From NCBI GenBank assembly GCA_951799425.1, contig OX637399.1:16918501-16982500 (forward strand): DNA of 64,000 nt, in the 5' to 3' direction. Positions within the stretch are counted from its first letter, which is position 1, and each line of letters begins with the position of its first letter. This document shows, one piece after another, positions 57,772 through 64,000 of the stretch. The stretch is from Ilex aquifolium (taxonomy: Eukaryota > Streptophyta > Magnoliopsida > Aquifoliales > Aquifoliaceae). A program made the translations under genes and the position numbers. The notes beneath the pieces were generated by a model that was given only the letters and a program-made list of their open reading frames with translations, was not told the DNA's origin and ran no database searches.

Positions 57772-59648
57772 TGATGAGCACATAATATTGCATATTTGAA
57801 GGGCTCATTACATGCATTTTAACTCAACTTTTGCATATAAGTGCTTAGAAGTTAACCGTTTTGAACTATAATGTTGATATTTTGATGTTGCAACCTTTTA
57901 TAGCTTAAATGTTTGATTTTAGGACATTGCAACCTTGATGGATGTGTGGTGAAGGCATGGACACAATACATGAAGAATTGGAGGCTTAAAAGTGAAGAAA
58001 TCAAGAAGGCATTGGTGCTTGGGAACAAGGGCACCAGCTGCAGCAATAATTGGAAGCACTGCCTCGGAATTCCTCCATTTGGACCTTGATCTACTCAGAA
58101 TTTTAAAAAGTGCAAAACATGAAAGTTGTAGATATGGGTGTCTTTTATTTTGTGTCAAACTTTCAGCTCAATCCAACGGTTGGATCAAAAGTTATGCCGA
58201 TTCTACCACAACTGGTCCAGCAAAGCCAGATACCGCATTACTACCGGTAGCCGATGGCTACTGGAGTCATGACTACCGGTAGTAACACACGAGCTACCGG
58301 TAGCTGATTGCCCAGAAGTGCCCAGAACGACTTCTTTCTTGCTCCACTTGCTTGGGGGTCCCACCTACACTTCTCCCACGCCTAGCCTGACATTTTATCC
58401 CTACAACCATGCCTCCCTTACACAAATGGAAGACTTTGGAGGCTTGGCATTGAATGAAGAGGAGAGAGAAGTGGGCTGCCATAGGGGGTTGCAGGCTAGC
58501 CTGTCAAGACCCATCAACTCAGCCCCCTCTTGAGAGAGGCTTTGCACACACCTTGGGGGGAGCCTCATGCACGAAATTGGAAGTCTCTCACACACCATTA
58601 TATTGAGCATTACACATTGTATGGAGGGGGTTGGCTACCTAAGCTTAGAGTAGTTTTAGTGAGGAAGAAGATGAATAGTAAAGTTGTGATTTTTACATGT
58701 TCTTCCATTCATTTCTCTTGTAACCTGTTGTAAGGATATTGTAAGCTTCCTTTACTATCTTTAATGCCATTTATTAGAAGTACATTTCAAGTTTAGCCTT
58801 GCACTTTACATTTCACCATTGTTATGCTTTCAAGTTCTTCATTTTCATGCTTTAAATTGCGTATTGTATTTCCTTCTTCTTACTTTAAGATTTCTTGCAT
58901 CTAGTTAAGTTTTAATCTTCTTTTCCTTTACTTGTCTATTTACATTATGCTTGGCTTTCTTTTATGAATGAGTAGTTAGATTTAAGTTGGGTAATCCAAG
59001 GGAGACCTTCTCTTGGGGATTCCATTTCAACTCTTCTCCTTCCTCCTCTCGGTGTACGGTGATTCGGTTTGACGGGGTTGAGAGTGGACGAGTTAGTGAG
59101 CCTTTGATATTCCATAGGCCTAGTCATGGTTTATGCTTAGATACTCACCAATCTTGTCCCTAGCTTCCCCCGAATCAATCGTTCACCTATGCACCATTGG
59201 AAGAAGATTTCGAGTTGAGTTGGAATTCCCATTAGAATGACCTCTTTGGATTAGCCAACACTTGCTTTATTTGCATTTTCATTTACAAACCAAACACAAA
59301 ACTCAAACAAAAGATTTTACATTTTCTTTTCACTTTTGCAAAATCACTTTCACAAAACTCACTTTCCTTCCCTGAGGAGACGACCTTGGAATACTCTTCC
59401 AAGTAAAACACCGACAACGAAAGACTCCTTGCGATTGGGGAGCACTTTTGTTCACACGCATTCCATTCTCCATTTCACATATATTTTGTTCATCCATTTC
59501 CCACCATTTGTTCGTTGTTGCCTAATCTTTTGCATTACCCCGAGGGAGAGTGACACTCCCCCATCCATATAAGCCACATACAATACACACATTGCGGGTG
59601 AGGGTGATGTTTAGGAGTTAGGAAACAACACCGTTTTTGTGACAATCA
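57772..59648 (+). repeat. Family A 3' LTR (1877 bp)
   Basis: Same length as the 5' LTR with about 26 substitutions. It ends GTGACAATCA before the CTTTA duplication. Cassette 58231-58305; hairpin 59385-59403. Confidence 0.93.
58231..58305. repeat. CTACCGGTAG cassette (family A 3' LTR)
   Basis: Identical in layout to 52981-53055, with no change inside the palindromes. Confidence 0.87.
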
Positions 59649-61655
59649 CTTTACCGGGATTAAAAAAAAATATAAATAAATAAAAGGTCTAAGTGTCTTT
59701 GATTGATTGACCCATCCGAGGTCCAATGTACCACCATTGGTACTCTATTATTGTCCTTTTATAACATTGGAAGGAAGGAATACATAGCCCAAAAGCTTGA
59801 CAAAACAGTTTGAAAATTTCTGATTTTTGGAAAGCGTACCGATACGCTGTGCCTACTGAATCACGCCGTACCGATACACTGTACCAGCGTACTGGTACAT
59901 TGTACCTACTGGACCACACCATACCAGTACGCTGTACCAGTACGTCGTGCCCAGTTTTGCCTGTTTTACCTGTTTTTCATTCCCAATCCATTCCAACACA
60001 TATCATTTCCATCCAACACATGTATGATGAAGATTTTCACATAAAACATGATACATATAAGTTCTACTACAATCATTTGTACATATTTACATGTCATCAA
60101 CTAAGTTTTTACAATAATTTTACAAAAACTCAAAATAAAGCCACATTCCGGCTTTCTTCATCCACGGGGCTCGAATTGGGAGACATCCACCGGCGTATAT
60201 CCCGCACCTGAAATATTTTTTCCCGTATAGGGTGAGCCACGCTCAATAGAGTATCTCCTAAAGAGGCTATTCCCCAACCTAGATGCTTATGAAATGTTCA
60301 CATGCCAAAAATCAACAATTCATAACATTCCGATTTAGAATATGCACTTCATGTTGGAATCTACCATGCTATGCCATGAAATGAGATGAGACTTACTCAC
60401 GCACATCATCCCGAGCTCTTCCCAGCTCCTCAACACATGCAAGTGCCAATGTGTATGAATCTGTCATCTATGATCACATCAAATGACGTTTACCAATCTA
60501 AGGTCTTTGTAGGGGTGGATGTTCATGGACTCACACCAAAGGTCACCCAACCTACACGGAATTTACGGACTTCCACCGAAGATTCCGCGTACACCTACAC
60601 ATTTCATGGGCCGAGCCAAAGGAGTGCGTATCCCAATCACCGGGCCTTGCACCCGAGGGATCTAGTAGCCCTTCTTGCTAACCCCAACCCTATTAACCAT
60701 GCAAACCGTGAGACTCGGCCAGGTCTTCGACCAAGCTTACACGAGCCCACCCGTCATCCACCAAGTGTGGTGTTGACAACAACCATGCACACACACCCAC
60801 AAAATGCGATGTTCCCGTGCACATGCAATATGATGCCTCATTGCAACAATGACACAATGACACAATGTTCAATATGCTATGAATGACATATGAACCATTT
60901 CAATGCATTCCACATATCCCATGGCAATTTATATCATAAGCATATAATTCACATACTTCTTCACATGTCAATATATCAATATGTACATATTAACATTGTA
61001 TCTAGAAACAACACCAAAGCATGTCATCACATAATCAAGCAATAACACACTTAATTCTCAAGGCATAATATAAACACATAACATGCCCATAATTCACGTC
61101 ATTCAAGAATCACATTAGGTTGATCTCACATACCCAATTCTAGAAATCACAACTAGCAATTTCTAATTACCAATCCAAACTAGAATTGATTTTACCCCAT
61201 TTTAATACCCATTTCATCAAGTAACCAAAAATAGGCAAGTGATATATATATAATTCTATCAACCTACCCATTTCACTAAAACATTCTAGGTTTGGAATAA
61301 ACCTAAATAGGAGGGAACCCTACCTCTTGAAGCGTAAAAAGACGTTGAGAAGCTTCAAGAACCCGATTCAAGCTAGAATCTTCACTTCCCCCAAAATCCC
61401 GTCCTTGGAATCTCGCCCAAACCTGACCTCCTTGGTATGGTTTTATAGCCCTTGGCGAGGAGAACAAGTTTTGTTCTTGGCCCGAGTGGATTCAAGCACC
61501 CTATCTCCGTAGATCGTAGAGAGAAGGTGGAGAACTCAAGCTTTTTTCCTCTCTTCGTTCTCACGTTGGAACCGGCTGAAGAAATAGGGAGAAAATCTGA
61601 TTTTCTCCCCTTTAAATACCCTTTAATTGCTTGGTCCATAATGCGCCACATGACC
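59649..61655 (-). mobile_element. Tekay-like LTR, right piece
   Basis: It continues 52409-52521: CTTTACCGGGATT, CCATCCGAGGTCC, then the GCCACATTCCGGC, CACCTGAAATATT and CTAGTAGCCCTTCTTGC blocks, to GGTCCATAATGCGCCACA. A degenerate cassette is at 59834-59946 and a TATA-like site near 61611-61620. It is cut at 61655 by the second family C element. It is clearly diverged from the young Tekay LTR. Confidence 0.83.
59834..59946. repeat. Degenerate GTACCGGTAC cassette (Tekay-like LTR)
   Basis: About six copies mostly changed to GTACCGATAC, GTACTGGTAC, ATACCAGTAC and GTACCAGTAC, with CCTACTGAATC and CCTACTGGACCAC spacers. The changes are chiefly transitions at the CpG centre, as expected for methylated DNA. 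Confidence 0.78.
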
Positions 61656-61923
61656 TGATTAACCTTAATAAGTATGTAAATTAAAAAATTAAAAAACTCG
61701 AATTAGCATAACTAACGCACTAAAAATTAGTACTTAGAGTAAATTAGGGTTTGTGCGGGAATGATACTAGTTTTAACATTTTATCTAAAAGTTGCAGGAC
61801 AAATGCCGAATTAACGCAAGACCAAGGGAGCAATGTTAGGAGAATGCAAAGAAGGAAGGACAAAGTGTAATAAAAGCATGTAAAGAGTCAGCATGCATGC
61901 AAGTGGGATTTTCCAGCAAAGCA

Positions 61924-61961
61924 CCACCGTCCGGACGGTGGTGATGGCGTCCGGACGGTCA
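61924..61961. repeat. CCGTCCGGACGG cassette, perfect pair
   Basis: CACCGTCCGGACGGTG is a 16-bp perfect palindrome. It is followed after 8 bp by a second copy (GTCCGGACGGTC). The pair lies about 50 bp upstream of the TATA box. Confidence 0.82.
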
Positions 61962-62010
61962 CCTTTGTCAGAGTTCAAGTTGCCCACTTGCCCACTTGCC
62001 TTCCCACGCC

Positions 62011-62018
62011 TATAAATA
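62011..62018 (+). promoter_or_regulatory. TATA box of C2 LTR
   Basis: TATAAATA is followed about 25-40 bp later by the start of a purine-rich leader. Confidence 0.7.
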
Positions 62019-62499
62019 CCCATGCTCCTCTTCAGCTTTCAGAAGGCCGGAACTGAGAGAGAAACCAAGAAAGAAACTGAGAAAGATACGAGAGAAGTTC
62101 TGAAGCTTTTCCGAAGAGAGAAAAAGAGAGAAAAGAAAAGAGAAAGCACGCTCCGGTCCGTGTTATACTTCAGTCCTACGTCCTGTACTTTTATATTTTC
62201 GTTATATCTTTCCATTCGGATAGTTGAACTACTGCCACTTTTTCATCTTAATCGATCATAAGAGTGGTTGTGCTTCAATCGTTCCCTGCGAAAGACATTT
62301 AAATTCTGCACTTTACTTTCTGTTGTAATGACAACTGCTAGCACTCCTTGCTTGTCTATAGCAATGGAGTGTGAGTAGTTCCGTATATCCTCCGGTTCGA
62401 GGGGAACACATGTATAATATTGATTTGTTTATGGAATTGCTGATGTTTTATTTATACGTTTATTATATATATGAGACGGGCCAGCTAGAATGACCCGGG

Positions 62500-62930
62500 C
62501 TACCGGTATGGTTAACCCTCCACCGGAATGCTGAGGAAGTTCCACTGACGCCTGGTATTACTATATATAATAATATTGCCTGCTAGAATAACCCCGGTGA
62601 TCCCATCGGTATGGCTAGTCCTCCACCGGAACGCTGAGGAAATTCTACTGTCAATATATATATTACAAGATAACCTATTGAATAATTCAAGTATGCCGTT
62701 TGAGTGACTTCACTTAATGGGTGACATATCTAAATACAGTTAGCCTAAGAAGCGGCTGTATTATGATTAACTACCACCGGTTGACCTGACAAGTCACCGG
62801 AAGATAGTCTATACCACCTGCGGATTCTGCTTGAATTAATCAATTGGACATCTATAACCAGTGTAGCCTAAGGAGCAGCTGAGTTATAATATATTACTAC
62901 CACAATGAGCCTAAGAAGCTATTGTGTTCT
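62500..62930. repeat. Short direct repeats in C2 LTR
   Basis: TCCACCGGAATGCTGAGGAA at 62519-62538 recurs as CCACCGGAACGCTGAGGAA near 62622, each after GGTATGG and a CCTC. AGCCTAAGAAGC recurs in forms near 62740, 62865 and 62907. This looks like local duplication in the leader. Confidence 0.65.
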
Positions 62931-63374
62931 TATTTGTATACATCAGACCTGCCGATTGACTTACCAGTAAAATGGAAGTTAATTGAGGTGAGGTAGCAAT
63001 TCCATAATACGACCAATATAACGCATGTGGGATCCTTGAACTGAAGGATATCTTTTATATTTCTGTCATTAATCTACCTTACTTGCGCATTTCATTATTG
63101 TTGCAATTTAATTCCGTCTTTTAATTAAGTTAAGTTATTCGAACAGACTAAGCTCACACCACAAGCTCTCAAACATCAAACTACTCCAAACAACCTCTTT
63201 ATGGCTTTATTTTTATTTTATTGTTTTTATTTTATCTTTAACCTCTAATTACTAAAACTCTCTGTGGGATAGATACTTGGACTTAAAACCGAGAAAACTA
63301 CAATTTGACCACTTATACTTGGGTGTAATATAATAATATAATTCAGACACACTAAAAAGTGCGAATCAAGTTTT

Positions 63375-63392
63375 TGGCGCCGTTGCCGGGGA
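63375..63392 (+). promoter_or_regulatory. Primer binding site, tRNA-Asp (C2)
   Basis: TGGCGCCGTTGCCGGGGA is an exact match, 6 bp inside the LTR end. Confidence 0.92.
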
Positions 63393-63491
63393 GTTACGGT
63401 AATTAAAATAAAAATAAAAAAAAAATAAAAAAAAAATGAAAGTAGTTGTTTGTTTATAATTTGTTTCTGTTTGTTTGCTTTTAAATAGTTT

Positions 63492-64000
63492 ATGTCTGTA
63501 CGGTCATCAGTAGGTTCAGTAAACCAGTCAGCTCAACCCTCATCTTCATCTTCTGCATCCACACAAGAATCGTTTGAATTAAGTATGGCTCGAAACGTAC
63601 CTAGGGAAGAACCTCCTAGAGAACAAGAAGTCATCCAAAACATCCGACCTTTAAGAGAATATCTACATCCTACGCGAACAAATGTCCCATCCTGTTTCGC
63701 TTTTCCAGCAGACGCTCCAAACATTAATATTAAATCAGGAACTATCCAGTTACTACCCCAATTCCATGGTCTAGAAACTGAAAATCCCTACATTCATATG
63801 AAAGAATTTGAAGAAGTTTGTGGAACGTTGCAAGATAACTCTGAAATGGTCAAACTAAAATTATTCCCATTTTCTTTAAAAGATAAAGCAAAACAATGGC
63901 TTAACACCTTAAGAGCCAACTCCATCACAAATTGGCAAACTTTACAGACTGAGTTCTTTAAAAAATTCTTTCCTATACATCGTACTAACACGTTAAGACG
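63492..64000 (+). CDS. C2 gag, N-terminal part, open to window edge
   Basis: The ATG at 63492 opens a frame of 169 codons with no stop before the window ends. It has a Ser/Gln-rich head, PLREYLHPTRTNVPSCF, then the capsid-type gag fold (LLPQFHGLETENPY, IHMKEFEEVCGTL, LFPFSLKDKAKQWLN, FFKKFFPIHRTNTLRR). It matches the C1 gag at 9950 in order and spelling. The zinc knuckle would lie beyond the edge. The product forms the virus-like particle. Confidence 0.85.
   Translation, partial: MSVRSSVGSVNQSAQPSSSSSASTQESFELSMARNVPREEPPREQEVIQNIRPLREYLHPTRTNVPSCFAFPADAPNINIKSGTIQLLPQFHGLETENPYIHMKEFEEVCGTLQDNSEMVKLKLFPFSLKDKAKQWLNTLRANSITNWQTLQTEFFKKFFPIHRTNTLR

Larger units (their letters stand above)
52522..59648 (+). 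mobile_element. Non-autonomous Athila-like element A, complete
   Basis: Two LTRs of exactly 1877 bp (52522-54398 and 57772-59648), a tRNA-Asp primer site, a 3.37-kb internal region with one open gene and no protease, RT or integrase, and a polypurine tract directly before the 3' LTR. It is flanked by CTTTA at 52517-52521 and 59649-59653. The LTRs differ at about 26 sites with no indel (about 1.4 percent), about half a million years at a grass-like rate. It looks structurally whole. Its 3' non-coding part resembles family B, so B-like enzymes are the likely helpers. Confidence 0.93.
61656..63368 (+). repeat. Family C2 5' LTR (1713 bp)
   Basis: It has a palindrome pair (61924-61961), a TATA box (62011-62018) and a purine-rich leader (62055-62145). 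A middle section with repeated CACCGGAATGCTGAGGAA-type words (62520-62650) and AGCCTAAGAAGC-type words (62740-62925) follows, then the CTACAATTTGACCACTTATA block of family C before the end. Confidence 0.87.
61656..64000 (+). mobile_element. Athila-like element C2, 5' part, runs off window
   Basis: LTR 61656-63368 (TGATTAACCTTAAT ... AGTGCGAATCA), tRNA-Asp primer site 63375-63392, then gag. It is inserted in the Tekay-like LTR after TGACC. No break is visible in the part shown. The rest of the element and its target duplication lie beyond 64000. Confidence 0.87.

Noticed and set aside
1-64000. Host genes, tRNA or rRNA genes
   Set aside because: No frame without a retroelement explanation shows a recognisable domain. 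The only tRNA-like words are primer sites of 12-18 nt next to LTR ends.

Overview
This window looks like heterochromatic or intergenic DNA from a flowering plant with a repeat-rich genome. I find no host protein gene, rRNA or tRNA gene. Almost all 64 kb is LTR retrotransposon sequence of the Ty3/gypsy superfamily, stacked by repeated insertion. The plant assignment rests on three things: chromodomain-bearing Tekay/Del-type and Athila/Tat-type gypsy elements, primer sites for initiator tRNA-Met and tRNA-Asp(GUC), and 5-bp target duplications. I cannot name the species.

Layout. 1-1820: plus-strand Tekay-like LTR piece. 1821-4835: remnant of another long gypsy LTR (family E here), split by a clean 2.35-kb solo LTR (2201-4554, duplication GGAAC). 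4845-8329: eroded minus-strand gypsy element whose 5' LTR is cut by an Athila-like element (family C, 8330-16283). 16284-26238: young, almost whole minus-strand Tekay element. 26239-38487: minus-strand Athila-like element (family B) with gag-pol and an env-like third gene, part of an LTR-internal-LTR-internal tandem. 38535-40144: Tekay-like LTR piece. 40145-47257: start of a minus-strand family E element whose long LTR holds two solo LTRs. 47258-47461: Tekay-like LTR end. 47462-52408: Athila-like LTR and gag (family D) joined to a family C-like pol. 52409-61655: Tekay-like LTR split by a complete non-autonomous element (family A, 52522-59648, duplication CTTTA). 61656-64000: LTR and open gag start of a second family C element, running off the window.

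How the parts relate. The Tekay element carries its own gag, protease, RT/RNase H, integrase and chromodomain. Family B carries gag-pol plus an env-like gene. Family A has no pol but keeps LTRs, tRNA-Asp primer site, polypurine tract, a 3' non-coding region resembling that of B, and one open 276-codon gene that resembles the tail of B and C gag. It is therefore likely to be a parasite of a B-like element.

The most unusual signal is a recurrent palindromic cassette. Several different LTR families carry clusters of short palindromes centred on CCGG (GTACCGGTAC, CTACCGGTAG, CCGTCCGGACGG, AACCGGTT), often spaced by an ACTGGA-like word. In several C-type and other LTRs they lie just upstream of the TATA box. 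The palindrome type differs between otherwise alignable LTRs, and families A and B each carry an extra internal cassette of the same type as their own LTR. LTR differences and ages below were counted by eye and are approximate.
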